Shown here: positions 29,841 through 38,932 of the stretch, piece after piece
Numbering within the stretch: the first letter of the stretch is position 1
Layout of the letters: each line of letters begins with the position of its first letter
Program-made: the position numbers and the translations under genes
The notes under the pieces: generated by a model
The model's input: the letters and a program-made list of their open reading frames with translations, nothing else
Told to the model about the DNA's origin: nothing
Database searches by the model: none
Origin: Betaproteobacteria bacterium
Lineage (GTDB): Bacteria; Pseudomonadota; Gammaproteobacteria; Burkholderiales; Burkholderiaceae_D
Direction: 5' to 3'
Assembly (NCBI GenBank): GCA_025362735.1
Contig: JANYFL010000040.1
Coordinates: forward strand, 1-64,000
Length of the DNA stretch: 64,000 bases

Positions 29841-30383
29841 CTAACTATGAGGGCGGATATTAATTACCCCGGTATGAACGCCAAATGTCCCCTTGGCCCG
29901 ATCTTCAAAAAACAACTTGAGTGTCATCGCCACGGTTTTAAATGCCAGATCTTCCCAAGGGATTTCATCTTCTCTGCAAAGCTTGACTTCCAGACTTTCT
30001 GGCCCCGGAGCAAAGTTGATGTCAAGCAGCTGGGCACGATAAAAAATATGAACCTGATGCACATGCAGTACATCCAGCATACTGAACAATGGGCCGAGTT
30101 CAATCCGTGCACCAGCCTCTTCATCCGTTTCTCTAATGGCCCCTTGCGCGGTTTCTTCACCGTTTTCAAGAAAGCCGGCACACAGTGTCCAGTAGCCAGC
30201 TCGCGGCTCGATTGCGCGTTTGCAAAGCAACACTTGATCTTTCCAGACGGGGATGGTGCCGACGACGATTCGCGGATTCTGATAATGGATGCTGCCACAA
30301 GCACCACAGCAATGACGTATACGGTTGTCCCCTTCAGGAATCCGGAGGGTAATTGTGGCGCCGCAGTTTGAACAGAAATTCAT
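29841..30383 (-). CDS. Nudix hydrolase with N-terminal zinc ribbon
   Basis: 180 residues. The zinc ribbon has CSNC (4-7) and CCGAC (25-29). The Nudix box fits GX5EX7REX2EEXG exactly, at 70-91 ([20 protein letters not shown]). This layout is the NUDT/ADP-ribose pyrophosphatase-like type found next to aat in betaproteobacteria. It lacks the NudC-specific SQPWPFPxS segment, so NAD+ or decapping activity is unlikely. It lies 26 bp upstream of aat on the same strand and is the probable first gene of the aat-ate-pyrD transcript. Confidence 0.88.
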   Translation of the reverse strand: MNFCSNCGATITLRIPEGDNRIRHCCGACGSIHYQNPRIVVGTIPVWKDQVLLCKRAIEPRAGYWTLCAGFLENGEETAQGAIRETDEEAGARIELGPLFSMLDVLHVHQVHIFYRAQLLDINFAPGPESLEVKLCREDEIPWEDLAFKTVAMTLKLFFEDRAKGTFGVHTGVINIRPHS

Positions 30384-30526
30384 AACGTAAGTTTATCCTA
30401 GCAGCATGGCTCTCCAGAATTGCGTAAAACATGCCTTACTATTTCTGTTCGACGCCCTCCCACTCGATATGCAAACAGGCTCAGCTTGTATGCGTCACAT
30501 GATTCGGGTAGTATTCGCCCCTCAGA

Positions 30527-30603
30527 CGCGGGGTGGAGCAGTCTGGCAGCTCGTCGGGCTCATAACCCGAAGGTCACAGGTTCAAATCCTGTCCCCGCAA
30601 CCA
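30527..30603 (+). tRNA. initiator tRNA-fMet (anticodon CAT)
   Basis: 77 bases including encoded CCA. The cloverleaf is complete: acceptor CGCGGGG/CCCCGCA with the C1-A mismatch that marks initiator tRNAs, a D-arm, and an anticodon arm CGGGCTCATAACCCG containing the three G-C pairs recognised by IF3. The T-arm is ACAGGTTCAAATCCTGT. The anticodon CAT is at 30561-30563. It lies alone between two oppositely oriented neighbourhoods. Confidence 0.97.
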
Positions 30604-30616
30604 CCATTATTTGCAA

Positions 30617-30642
30617 AGCGCCGGTCAGTCCGGCGTTTTCTG
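30617..30642 (+). terminator. terminator after tRNA-fMet
   Basis: GCGCCGG-TCAG-TCCGGCG followed by TTTTCTGTTTT, 14 bases after the tRNA. Confidence 0.8.
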
Positions 30643-30976
30643 TTTTCAGGCAGGCCGGCAAACCGAATGGTGTGTTAAATAAATATGGTTGGCCAATCTA
30701 GCAACCAAAAACACATCCATTGTTTTACATCTATATGGCTTGCCTATCTTAGCCACAGACTCAAGTCGTATTCGATCCGGCCGATGCGATTAGCATTAAG
30801 TCGCCTCCGAAATCCTTCCTTCCCTTTTGCTCGACCTTCAAGGCGGCCTTGCTCATTCTCGACTGCATGAGCGCAGCAGGGTTTGGCGATTCGAGCTTGT
30901 TGTAAGACAAAAGAGGGCAAAAAGTGCCTTAACTGTAATCAATGTTGAGTCGAGGATGATTTATCTCCCATTTATT

Positions 30977-30995
30977 TTATTCACTAGATGAATAA
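30977..30995. promoter_or_regulatory. palindromic site TTATTCACTAGATGAATAA
   Basis: The outer seven bases on each side (TTATTCA / TGAATAA) are perfectly inverted around a 5-bp centre. A second site at 31181-31199 matches at 15 of 19 positions. Both lie upstream of the TonB-receptor gene, 204 bp apart. This is a likely binding site for a dimeric regulator, which I cannot name. Confidence 0.5.
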
Positions 30996-31180
30996 TAATT
31001 AGTGACTGTATTTTTATCTGTTCCAAATTTGCAACGGTACTTCCAAGTGGTTTGTGTAACTTCATCAACACTTCCATAGAGGGAAAAATTGGCAGGTTTT
31101 CATAGAGGAAATCAAAGTGAAATAGCCATCAAGCAGCGATAAAAAATCTTGGTGAAAAGCGGGTTGTTGCGCCGCCGCAT

Positions 31181-31199
31181 TTATTCGCTAAGTGAATAT
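31181..31199. promoter_or_regulatory. palindromic site TTATTCGCTAAGTGAATAT
   Basis: This is the second copy of the palindrome, 89 bp upstream of the TonB-receptor start codon. It shares TTATTC-N-CTA-N2-TGAATA with the first. The conserved core and repeated occurrence argue against chance. Confidence 0.5.
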
Positions 31200-31287
31200 T
31201 TTTTAATCGCCCCACCTGGGAGGTATCTCCAACTGTAAGATTCACCCGTTTTATTTCTAGGTCTAATTACCACAAGGGGAATACTCG

Positions 31288-33744
31288 ATGACAAAAAGAT
31301 TTTTACTAACCAGCAGTGCCTGCTTTGCCGCGTTGATCGCGTCTTCGCTGGCAACTGCTCAAACTCCAACTGCGCCCGGTGCTTCAAGCCAGTCAGTTGG
31401 CGAAATTACCGTTACTGCGCGTCGTCGTAACGAAGCTCTGGTTGACGTTCCACTGGCGATCTCCGTCGTTTCTTCCGCCAAGATCGAACAGCTCGGCATC
31501 AAGGGCACGACCGATCTGGCTAACTATGTTCCAGGTCTGGAATTCAACAACTTTACGCCTGGCAATGCCCGTAATGACCGTGGATCGGGACGTTTCCTGG
31601 CCTTCCGCGGCTTGCTGCTGATCGGTGGTTCGTCACCATCCAGTATGTTCCTCAATGGCGCTGCCGTTGTAGGTAATGAAATTCCAGCCGGTATGGACAT
31701 TGGCGCCGTTGAAGTACTGCGCGGCCCACAAAGCGTTTATTTCGGTCGTTCGACCATGACTGGCGCCTTGTCCTATCGCACCAAAGCCATCCCGGATCAT
31801 CTCTCCGGTGAAGCCGAGTACGAAACCGGTCAACGTAGTCTCAACAACTTTGCGGCCACGATTGCTGGACCGATCATTAACAACGTGCTGGGCGCGCGCT
31901 TGACCTATGTGTCTGAAAAGACCGACGGCTACGTGAGCAACGATTACACCAATGGTGCGACCAAGCTGGGGGCTACCTCACGCCAGTCGTTGTCAACGAC
32001 TCTTGAATACACCCCTAACGAGAATCTCTCGGTCAAGGGTTACTTCAACTACTTCAAGGATGATGACGGCCCTTCGGCAACTGCCTTCGTTAATTCCAGC
32101 TTTAACAATTGTCAATTACCCGGCGCAACACAAAGGACTTTCTGCGGTGAGATTCCAAATCGCAACTCCTCCATCAACTATCTGAGTCCGACTGTTCCCC
32201 CGGTTTCATCGGTAGCTGTCCCGGCAAGTGCTACGGAAATGGCCAAAGTTGCCGCCTATATTTTCAATAACCCACTCCTGTCTGGTGCCCGGATCAAGAA
32301 ACAAGTGGGTGGACAGCGCCAGTCTTCCAATAATGACCTGACCGTCAACTGGAATCTGAATGATTATTTGAAGTTCCAAGCGATCAGTGGCTATCATGAA
32401 AACCTGACGGTTGCGGTTAATGACGGCATGAGCCAGCCGGTTCAGCCATTCAATCTCACGCCATTCCAGGGCGGCGCTGGCGCACAGTTTCAGAATCAGG
32501 TGAATATGTATACTTTCACCCAAAAGTTCCGGGACTTCAGCCAGGAATTCCGCCTGTCGTCGGATCCAGAACGGGCACTGAGCTGGACCGCAGGGGTGAA
32601 CTATATTCAGAACACAGTGAAGACCGCTGCGTCCGTGGGTAACGTAAGAAATACCGGCAACAACTCAGGTTGCCCTTCCAATACCTTCTGCCCGGTCGTC
32701 CAGTCACTCGGTACGCAAACCACCCAAACCTACGGCTACTTCGCTGGTGTGTACTGGAAGATTATTCCCAAGCTGACCGTGAGTGCTGAAGCGCGTTATC
32801 AGGAAGATCATCGTGGTGCCATTTCGCAAAGCATGACCACAGGCGTACAGTCGTCAAATCTCGGCGCAACCTTCTATTCGGTCAGCCCACGCTTGGCAGT
32901 CGACTATGCTCTGGATGGCAAGAAGAAGATTTATGCTTCCTATTCAACCGGCACTCGCCCAGGTGGTTTCAACACGAGCATCCTTTCCCAACTGAACAAT
33001 CCAGCCGCGTATGCGGAAATCCTGGCAAAACTCGGTGGAGCGGGCGTTACGTTTAAGGAAGACAAGCTGAGAGTGGCTGAGTTGGGCTTCAAGGGTGAGT
33101 TTGATGGCGGCAAGGGCTTCTTTGACGTCAACACCTATATCGGCAAGCTGCTCAATCAGCAGGTTAACTATACGGCACAGATTTTTGCTGCTCCGCTGTT
33201 TGGTAATACCGTGTCTGGTACGGCCAACGTCGGTGAAGGCAAGATTCATGGTGTGGAGTTCCAGGGCAATTACAACTTCACACGTGCCTTGTCGGTGAAC
33301 ACAAGCTTTGCCTGGAACTACACCGATCATAGTCAGTTCCTCCAACCGACCGCCGCAGCTCTGGCGCAATTTGGTACACAAAACTTCAATGGTACGAAGT
33401 TCGCTCAAGTGCCTGAATTATCCGGTTCGATCGTCGGTACCTATACGACGCCTTGGAAGGATAACTGGAACTCGTTCACGAACGTTGCCCTGGTCTATCG
33501 CGGCAAGCAATATATGGATGTCAAAAATGCATCCTGGATCAAGGCTCGCTTCCAGACCGATGTGCGTACCGGTATTGAGAACGGCACGTATACCGTTGAA
33601 GGCTATGTCAAGAACATCTTCAACAATCAGGATTACACCGGTGGTGGTGTTTCACCTGATTTCGGAGGCAATACGGGCAATTCCTTCTTTGGCGGCTGGG
33701 CACCTCCCCGGCAGTTCGGAGTTCGTTTGAGAGTGAAGTTCTAA
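31288..33744 (+). CDS. TonB-dependent outer-membrane receptor
   Basis: 818 residues. A signal peptide (LLTSSACFAALIASSLATAQ) is followed by a TonB-box-like segment GEITVTARRR, a plug domain (about 48-165, with DVPLAISVVSSAKIEQLGI and IGAVEVLRGPQSVYFGRST) and a long beta-barrel ending in the terminal phenylalanine of GVRLRVKF. It transports a large or scarce ligand using TonB energy. The plug resembles the broad IAKKFKDIP-type receptors seen in degraders of sterols, aromatics and plant compounds, so the substrate is unknown and not obviously a siderophore. Two matching palindromes upstream suggest dedicated regulation, and a dihaem cytochrome c gene follows. Confidence 0.92.
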   Translation: MTKRFLLTSSACFAALIASSLATAQTPTAPGASSQSVGEITVTARRRNEALVDVPLAISVVSSAKIEQLGIKGTTDLANYVPGLEFNNFTPGNARNDRGSGRFLAFRGLLLIGGSSPSSMFLNGAAVVGNEIPAGMDIGAVEVLRGPQSVYFGRSTMTGALSYRTKAIPDHLSGEAEYETGQRSLNNFAATIAGPIINNVLGARLTYVSEKTDGYVSNDYTNGATKLGATSRQSLSTTLEYTPNENLSVKGYFNYFKDDDGPSATAFVNSSFNNCQLPGATQRTFCGEIPNRNSSINYLSPTVPPVSSVAVPASATEMAKVAAYIFNNPLLSGARIKKQVGGQRQSSNNDLTVNWNLNDYLKFQAISGYHENLTVAVNDGMSQPVQPFNLTPFQGGAGAQFQNQVNMYTFTQKFRDFSQEFRLSSDPERALSWTAGVNYIQNTVKTAASVGNVRNTGNNSGCPSNTFCPVVQSLGTQTTQTYGYFAGVYWKIIPKLTVSAEARYQEDHRGAISQSMTTGVQSSNLGATFYSVSPRLAVDYALDGKKKIYASYSTGTRPGGFNTSILSQLNNPAAYAEILAKLGGAGVTFKEDKLRVAELGFKGEFDGGKGFFDVNTYIGKLLNQQVNYTAQIFAAPLFGNTVSGTANVGEGKIHGVEFQGNYNFTRALSVNTSFAWNYTDHSQFLQPTAAALAQFGTQNFNGTKFAQVPELSGSIVGTYTTPWKDNWNSFTNVALVYRGKQYMDVKNASWIKARFQTDVRTGIENGTYTVEGYVKNIFNNQDYTGGGVSPDFGGNTGNSFFGGWAPPRQFGVRLRVKF

Positions 33745-33770
33745 TCAGTAAGCAATAGATTGGAATGAGG

Positions 33771-33813
33771 CTTGGGCTGGCGAGGGGATTCCTCTTGCCA
33801 GCCCAAGTTGTTT
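33771..33813 (+). terminator. terminator after the TonB-receptor gene
   Basis: CTTGGGCTGGC and GCCAGCCCAAG pair perfectly over 11 bp around a GA-rich loop, followed by TTGTTTA. It separates the receptor from the cytochrome gene. Confidence 0.75.
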
Positions 33814-33890
33814 AATATGTTTGATATTGGGAATTGCGTCGCGTAGCACTAGCTAATATCGATCAGCGATCCTGAATTGTTTTTGGAGAG

Positions 33891-34970
33891 ATGACGAAGA
33901 TGGCTAAAACTCGTACGGCGTTGCTCCCTGTTTTTTTTGCTGTTGGTCTGATTGCCTGGAACGTAGCGAGCCAACCGGTTCCGCCATCTTCACCGGCCGT
34001 CCCCGCAACACCAGTTACCCCCGCCCCAGATTCTTCGGCACCAGCGGCACCTGCTTACCCAGCGAACGACCCACCACCCTTGTGGGCCTTTGCGATGGAC
34101 CCGCCAGAGACGGCGCATTTCCAGAAGTCTGCGGACGACGACGTTCCTAAATCTGTTCCCAATAGCACGGTTCAACTCAGCCGCAAACAGGCATTTAATC
34201 TGTTCGATGCGCCCGACTGGCATCCGGACAGTCATCCTCCCGCACCAGACATCGTCATGCATGGTCGTCGACCCCGGCCAGCCGCCTGCGCGTTCTGTCA
34301 CTTTGCGCATGGCATGGGCATTCCGGAAGGCGCAACCCTAGCCGGTCTTTCAGAAAATTACATACTGGAGCAGATCAACGCCTATCGATCTGGTGCGCGC
34401 GGGACGGTCCGACCCGACATGATTGCTTTCCGCGGCATGGTCGGCGTCGCCAAAGCGTTGACCGATGAAGAAGCCAAGGCGGCTGCAAGTTATTACGCGT
34501 CTCTAAAAGGTCGGCCATGGATCAAAGTGGTTGAGACCAAAACGGTCCCCAAGACGATTGTGAAAGCCTATACATTGGTGCGTGATCCAGCAGGTGGAAC
34601 GGAGCCAATTGGCAACCGGATTATCGAAATGCCGCTTGATGAAAATCTCTTTGATCTGCGCGATGATGGTTCGGGCTTTATCGCCTACGTTCCAGTCGGC
34701 AGCATCAAGCGTGGCCGTGCTCTCGTGACCACCGGTGGCAAGGGCAAGACGATCCCTTGTGCCGCTTGTCACGGATCAGACCTGCGCGGTATGGGCGACG
34801 TTCCCGCGATTGCCGGTCGTGGCCCGAGCAACCTCACGCGTCAGCTCTACAACATCCAGTATGGCGCTCGGAACGGTACTCAGGTTGACTTGATGAAGCC
34901 CGTCGTGGCCAAGCTGACACCTGAAGATCGGGTTGCCATTGTTGCCTATGTGAGTTCACTCAAGCCCTGA
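33891..34970 (+). CDS. periplasmic dihaem cytochrome c
   Basis: 359 residues. An N-terminal signal/anchor (LLPVFFAVGLIAWNVASQ) is followed by a Pro/Ala-rich linker (about 29-62). Two class I cytochrome c domains follow, with haem sites CAFCH at 133-137 and CAACH at 290-294. Methionine ligands probably lie in the MIAF/GMVG region of domain 1 and in DLMKPV of domain 2. Domain pairs of this type pass electrons from periplasmic dehydrogenases to terminal oxidases. The start is uncertain: the ATG at 33891 is only 2 bp from GGAGAG, and the ATG at 33900 has better spacing. It is separated from the TonB receptor by a terminator and followed 9 bp later by a DUF1272 gene. Confidence 0.9.
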   Translation: MTKMAKTRTALLPVFFAVGLIAWNVASQPVPPSSPAVPATPVTPAPDSSAPAAPAYPANDPPPLWAFAMDPPETAHFQKSADDDVPKSVPNSTVQLSRKQAFNLFDAPDWHPDSHPPAPDIVMHGRRPRPAACAFCHFAHGMGIPEGATLAGLSENYILEQINAYRSGARGTVRPDMIAFRGMVGVAKALTDEEAKAAASYYASLKGRPWIKVVETKTVPKTIVKAYTLVRDPAGGTEPIGNRIIEMPLDENLFDLRDDGSGFIAYVPVGSIKRGRALVTTGGKGKTIPCAACHGSDLRGMGDVPAIAGRGPSNLTRQLYNIQYGARNGTQVDLMKPVVAKLTPEDRVAIVAYVSSLKP

Positions 34971-34979
34971 GCGGCCCTC

Positions 34980-35288
34980 ATGCTTGAACTGAGACCGACA
35001 TGCGAAAACTGCAACAAGGCCTTGCCGCCGGATTCGCTCGAAGCACGCATCTGCACTTACGAGTGCACCTTCTGTGCTGACTGCGTCGATCAAGTATTGA
35101 GTAACGTCTGCTCCAATTGCGGTGGCGGTTTCGTGCCCAGACCGATTCGTCCGTCTACGAACTGGAAAGGGGACAACTACCTTGGCAAGGATCCCGCGAG
35201 CACGAAGGTCAAGCACAGGCCGGTTGACCCAGACGTGCATGCACGTTTCTCAGCGGCCATCAAAACCATTCCACCAGAGAAACGTTAG
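34980..35288 (+). CDS. DUF1272 cysteine-rich protein
   Basis: 102 residues. The first 60 contain eight or so cysteines in pairs (CENCN, CTYECTFCADC, CSNCGGG), the layout of DUF1272, probably binding zinc. The start MLELRPTCENC is the family start. The C-terminal 40 residues (about 60-102) are charged and unlike the short typical domain. The function is unknown; it lies 9 bp after the cytochrome gene and presumably shares its transcript. It overlaps the convergent transporter gene's stop codon by 4 bp. Confidence 0.85.
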   Translation: MLELRPTCENCNKALPPDSLEARICTYECTFCADCVDQVLSNVCSNCGGGFVPRPIRPSTNWKGDNYLGKDPASTKVKHRPVDPDVHARFSAAIKTIPPEKR

Positions 35289-36658
35289 CTGGTCTGCTTG
35301 GCCGGTGGGCGTATCGCCGCCGCCTTCAATGCTGCAGTCCCCGCAAGATCCGCAGCATCAATATCCTGCAGCGAAACTCCACGGGTTTCTTTGAGCGCGA
35401 AGATTGCGATGGCAGTCGCAACGCACGTGACAAGAAGATAGATCGCAACTGGCGTTGAAGAATGAAAATGATCGAGCAATGAAGTGGCAATGATCGGGGC
35501 CATCGAACCCGCTACGATTGAAGTCACCTGATAGCCGAGAGATACACCCGAGTAGCGCATTCGCGTCGGGAACATCTCGGCCATGATGGCCGGTTGCCCG
35601 GCATACATCAGCGCATGAAAGAGCAGTCCAATCGTCACCGAGGCCAGGATGATGAAGTCATTGCCGGTGTCCATCATCGGAAACCCGAAAAAGCCCCAGG
35701 TCGCACCCGTGATTACGCCGAGAAAATAGGTCGGCCTGCGACCGATCTTGTCCGAGAGACGACCCACCTGCGGAATCGCAAGAAAGTGAACCGCGTGCGC
35801 AATCAGCAGTAACAGCAGGATGTGCGAGGTGTCCGTCTTCACCACAATCTTCAGGTAGGTGATTGAGAAGGTCACTACCAGGTAATAGAGAATGTTTTCG
35901 GCGAAGCGCAGGCCCATCGCAGTGAACACGCCGCGCGGGTAGCGTTTGAAAACTTCGACGACGCCATAGCCCACGTTTTTGTTGGCCTCGACCTGCTTTT
36001 GAGCTTCAAGAAAAATCGGCGCGTCGCTCACCTTGGTGCGAATGTAATAGCCGATCCAAACAATAATGGCCGAGAGCCAGAACGCAACGCGCCACCCCCA
36101 GCCGAGAAAGGCTTCTTCGCTCAAGGTATAGGAGAGCGTCAGCAGAACGCCCGTCGCCAGCAAGTTTCCCAAAGGAACGGCGGACTGTGGCCAGCTCGCC
36201 CAAAAGCCGCGCGATTCCTTCGGGCTGTGCTCGGCCACCAGCAACACCGCGCCGCCCCATTCACCGCCGACGGCAAAACCCTGAATAAATCGCAGCACGA
36301 CCAATAGAATCGGCGCACGATATCCAATCGAATCAAAACCCGGCAGGCAACCCATCAGGAATGTCGCCACACCGACCAGGATGATGCTGAGCTGAAGCAG
36401 GTTCTTTCGTCCGAATTTGTCGCCGAAGTGACCGAAGACAACACCACCAATTGGCCGCGCAATAAAACCGACCGCGTAAGTGAGAAAAGCCTTCATGATC
36501 CCGTCAAGTTCGGAGTTCGAATTCGGGAAAAAGAGTTTTCCAAAAATCAAGGTGGCTGCTGAGGCATAAAGAAAGAACTCGTACCACTCCACGACGGTCC
36601 CGGCCATTGATGCAGCGACCACTTTTTTAAGGGCCGAGGTTTCTTCACGTGACGACAT
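35285..36658 (-). CDS. MFS transporter, metabolite:proton symporter (MHS) family
   Basis: 457 residues with about 12 membrane helices. It opens with the MHS-typical AASMAGTVVEWYEFFLYASA, and the first cytoplasmic loop has GHFGDKFGRKNLL. The sixth-to-seventh loop contains SDAPIFLEAQKQVEANKN. The family includes ProP, ShiA and KgtP and moves small organic acids or betaines with protons. The substrate cannot be assigned. It is convergent with the DUF1272 gene. Confidence 0.9.
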   Translation of the reverse strand: MSSREETSALKKVVAASMAGTVVEWYEFFLYASAATLIFGKLFFPNSNSELDGIMKAFLTYAVGFIARPIGGVVFGHFGDKFGRKNLLQLSIILVGVATFLMGCLPGFDSIGYRAPILLVVLRFIQGFAVGGEWGGAVLLVAEHSPKESRGFWASWPQSAVPLGNLLATGVLLTLSYTLSEEAFLGWGWRVAFWLSAIIVWIGYYIRTKVSDAPIFLEAQKQVEANKNVGYGVVEVFKRYPRGVFTAMGLRFAENILYYLVVTFSITYLKIVVKTDTSHILLLLLIAHAVHFLAIPQVGRLSDKIGRRPTYFLGVITGATWGFFGFPMMDTGNDFIILASVTIGLLFHALMYAGQPAIMAEMFPTRMRYSGVSLGYQVTSIVAGSMAPIIATSLLDHFHSSTPVAIYLLVTCVATAIAIFALKETRGVSLQDIDAADLAGTAALKAAAIRPPAKQTS

Positions 36659-36773
36659 CAGTTTTCCTTGTTTTCATATGGATGAGTTGACCGGAGTTCC
36701 AGCGCTCAAATCCTGAAGTAATTTTAGCAAGTCTGTTCTGGCCATAAATTTACTCCATGCAAAACCAAAATTA

Positions 36774-36892
36774 TTGACATAGAGAACACAAAGACCATCG
36801 AGGACAAAGAGAAAAGCAAAAGCGAGGTGTACCGACGAAATGTCTGTATTTCTCTGCGGCCTCTGCGTCTCTGCGTTGAGAAATTTTGGCGT
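36774..36892. repeat. ACACAGAG/CTCTGTGT palindrome family, copy 2 (degenerate)
   Basis: One half reads TTGACATAGAGAACACAAAGACC; the other reads CTCTGCGGCCTCTGCGTCTCTGCG. It has the same AGAGAACACAAAG / CTGCGTCTCTGCG character as the other copies but is more degraded. It lies between the divergent MFS and OPT genes. Confidence 0.6.
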
Positions 36893-36936
36893 GTGCATCT
36901 AACCCCTTATTACTCGTCAACGGTAAGATTGGGCTT

Positions 36937-38910
36937 ATGGAACCCAAAGAACTCACCAAAGAATTAACCAGAGAACTCACACTGCGCGCGCTCATACTCG
37001 GCGCGCTCATCACAACGATCTTCACAGCAGCCAACGTTTATCTCGGCCTCAAGGTCGGCCTTACCTTCGCTTCATCGATTCCCGCCGCCGTCATCTCCAT
37101 GGCAATCCTGAGTGCGGTGAAAGATTCATCGATCCTCGAAAACAACATCGTTCAGACCGTCGCCTCCGCAGCGGGCACACTGTCCGCAATCATCTTCGTT
37201 CTGCCTGGCCTTGTGATTGTCGGCTGGTGGACGGGCTTTCCGTTTTGGCAAACCTTCCTCATCTGCTTGAGCGGCGGTGTGCTCGGTGTGCTGTTCACCA
37301 TTCCGCTGCGACGCGCCTTGGTTACCGACTCCAAGTTGCCATACCCCGAAGGCGTAGCGGCCGCCGAAGTATTGAAAGTGGGATCAGGCACACGCAACGA
37401 AACCAAAGATGACAAGGGCGAAGCGAAACAGGGACTGGCCGCCATTTTCTTTGGCGCCGTTGCGTCGGGCGGCCTTGCAATCATCACGGCAACTCGCGTC
37501 GCTGCAGCGGAAGTCTCGGGCTTTTTCAATGTCGGCACTATGGCTTCAAGCGGCTACAACATCGCGTGGTCGCTCGCGCTTTTCGGCGCCGGGCATCTTG
37601 TTGGTTTGTCAGTCGGCTTGGCGATGCTCACCGGTCTGATCATCGCGTGGGTGGTCGCTGTGCCGATCTTGACCGCGATGCACCCCGCTGCGGGAGTTGA
37701 ACTCGCCGCCCACACCTTAACCATCTGGCGCACCCAGGTTCGGTTCATCGGGGCAGGGGCCATCGGCGTGGCTGCGATCTATACATTGGCCTCGCTTGCC
37801 AAGCCCGTCATCAGTGGACTCATCAGCACACTCGCTGCCTCGCGAGCAGCGAAGACGGCAGACGTGCGCGACCGTGATCTCTCACCACCGTGGATCATCG
37901 CGTTGACCGCTGCATGCCTGATGCTGGCCGGGTGGCTGGCCTTCAGCTTTGCGCGTTCAACCGTTCTGGCACCGAGTGCATGGACACTCACCTTGATTGC
38001 AGTGCCGTTCGTCCTGTTCATTGGTTTTATCATCGCCGCGATTTGCGGCTACATGGCCGGATTGATTGGTGCCTCGAACAGTCCCATCTCAGGTGTCGGC
38101 ATTCTGTCGATTGTGCTCTGTGCTTCCGCCATCATCATTGCCGTGACGCCAACGGATGCAACGCGGCCTGCGCTCGTCGCCTTTGCGCTCTTCGTCACGG
38201 CCATTGTCTTTGCGTGTGCCACGATATCCAACGACAACCTGCAAGACCTTAAAACCGGTCAGCTCGTCGGCGCATCGCCAATGCGTCAGCAGATCGCGCT
38301 CATCGTCGGCGTCGCGGCGGGTGCAGCCGTGATTCCGCCGATACTCAATCTGCTCGCGCATGCCTACGGGTTTGCCGGTGCGTCCAACGTTGGCGTGGTG
38401 GCATTGAATCCGCTGCCCGCACCTCAGGCCACGCTCATCTCGGCACTTGCTCAGGGCGTGATCGGTGGCAGTCTCGAATGGAAGATGATTGGTATTGGCG
38501 CGCTGGTTGGCATCGGCCTCATTCTGCTCGACACAGCTCTCGGCGCGATGAACAAACTGCGTATTCCGCCACTGGCAGTCGGCATCGGAATCTATCTGCC
38601 GATGTCCGCGACCTTCGCCGTATTCATCGGCGCCGCGGTCTCGCATTGGTACGATAGTCGCGCGCGCTCGACTGCCGATCCCGAGCGCGCCAAGCGACTC
38701 GGCACACTCGTCGCATCGGGACTGATTGTCGGCGAGAGTCTCTGGGGTGTGATCAACGCCGGTCTGATTGTTGGCTTTTCGAATGACGCGCCCATCGCAC
38801 TCGTACCCGAAGACTTTGCGTTGGCCCCGTGGTTGGGCCTGCTCGGATTCGTGACGGCAATCATCTTGTTGTACGGCTGGATGTTGCGCCGTTCAAAGGC
38901 AGCGCGGTAG
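36937..38910 (+). CDS. OPT-family oligopeptide transporter
   Basis: 657 residues from the ATG at 36937 (MEPKELTKELTRELTLRALI). An in-frame start 17 codons earlier lies inside the upstream repeat and has no family similarity. About 15 hydrophobic segments run through the protein. The OPT signatures NIVQTVASAAGTLSAIIFVLPG and YPEGVAAAEVLKVGSG are clear. Bacterial members are thought to import oligopeptides or metal chelates. The gene after it, a GNAT acetyltransferase, is on the opposite strand. Confidence 0.9.
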   Translation: MEPKELTKELTRELTLRALILGALITTIFTAANVYLGLKVGLTFASSIPAAVISMAILSAVKDSSILENNIVQTVASAAGTLSAIIFVLPGLVIVGWWTGFPFWQTFLICLSGGVLGVLFTIPLRRALVTDSKLPYPEGVAAAEVLKVGSGTRNETKDDKGEAKQGLAAIFFGAVASGGLAIITATRVAAAEVSGFFNVGTMASSGYNIAWSLALFGAGHLVGLSVGLAMLTGLIIAWVVAVPILTAMHPAAGVELAAHTLTIWRTQVRFIGAGAIGVAAIYTLASLAKPVISGLISTLAASRAAKTADVRDRDLSPPWIIALTAACLMLAGWLAFSFARSTVLAPSAWTLTLIAVPFVLFIGFIIAAICGYMAGLIGASNSPISGVGILSIVLCASAIIIAVTPTDATRPALVAFALFVTAIVFACATISNDNLQDLKTGQLVGASPMRQQIALIVGVAAGAAVIPPILNLLAHAYGFAGASNVGVVALNPLPAPQATLISALAQGVIGGSLEWKMIGIGALVGIGLILLDTALGAMNKLRIPPLAVGIGIYLPMSATFAVFIGAAVSHWYDSRARSTADPERAKRLGTLVASGLIVGESLWGVINAGLIVGFSNDAPIALVPEDFALAPWLGLLGFVTAIILLYGWMLRRSKAAR

Positions 38911-38932
38911 AACCTTAAGGTCCCCCTGCGGC

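Larger units (their letters stand above)
30643..31287. other. long AT-rich non-coding leader before the TonB receptor gene
   Basis: About 645 bases with no convincing gene. It contains two similar 19-bp palindromes (listed separately) and, near 31210-31240, a purine-rich segment (CCACCTGGGAGGTATC) inside what is probably the 5' leader. AAGGGGAA lies 6 bp before the receptor start. No riboswitch class was recognised. Confidence 0.5.

Noticed and set aside
36886-36936. Longer start for the OPT transporter
   Set aside because: The extra 17 codons fall in and just after a degraded repeat and do not match the family start MEPKELTKE.
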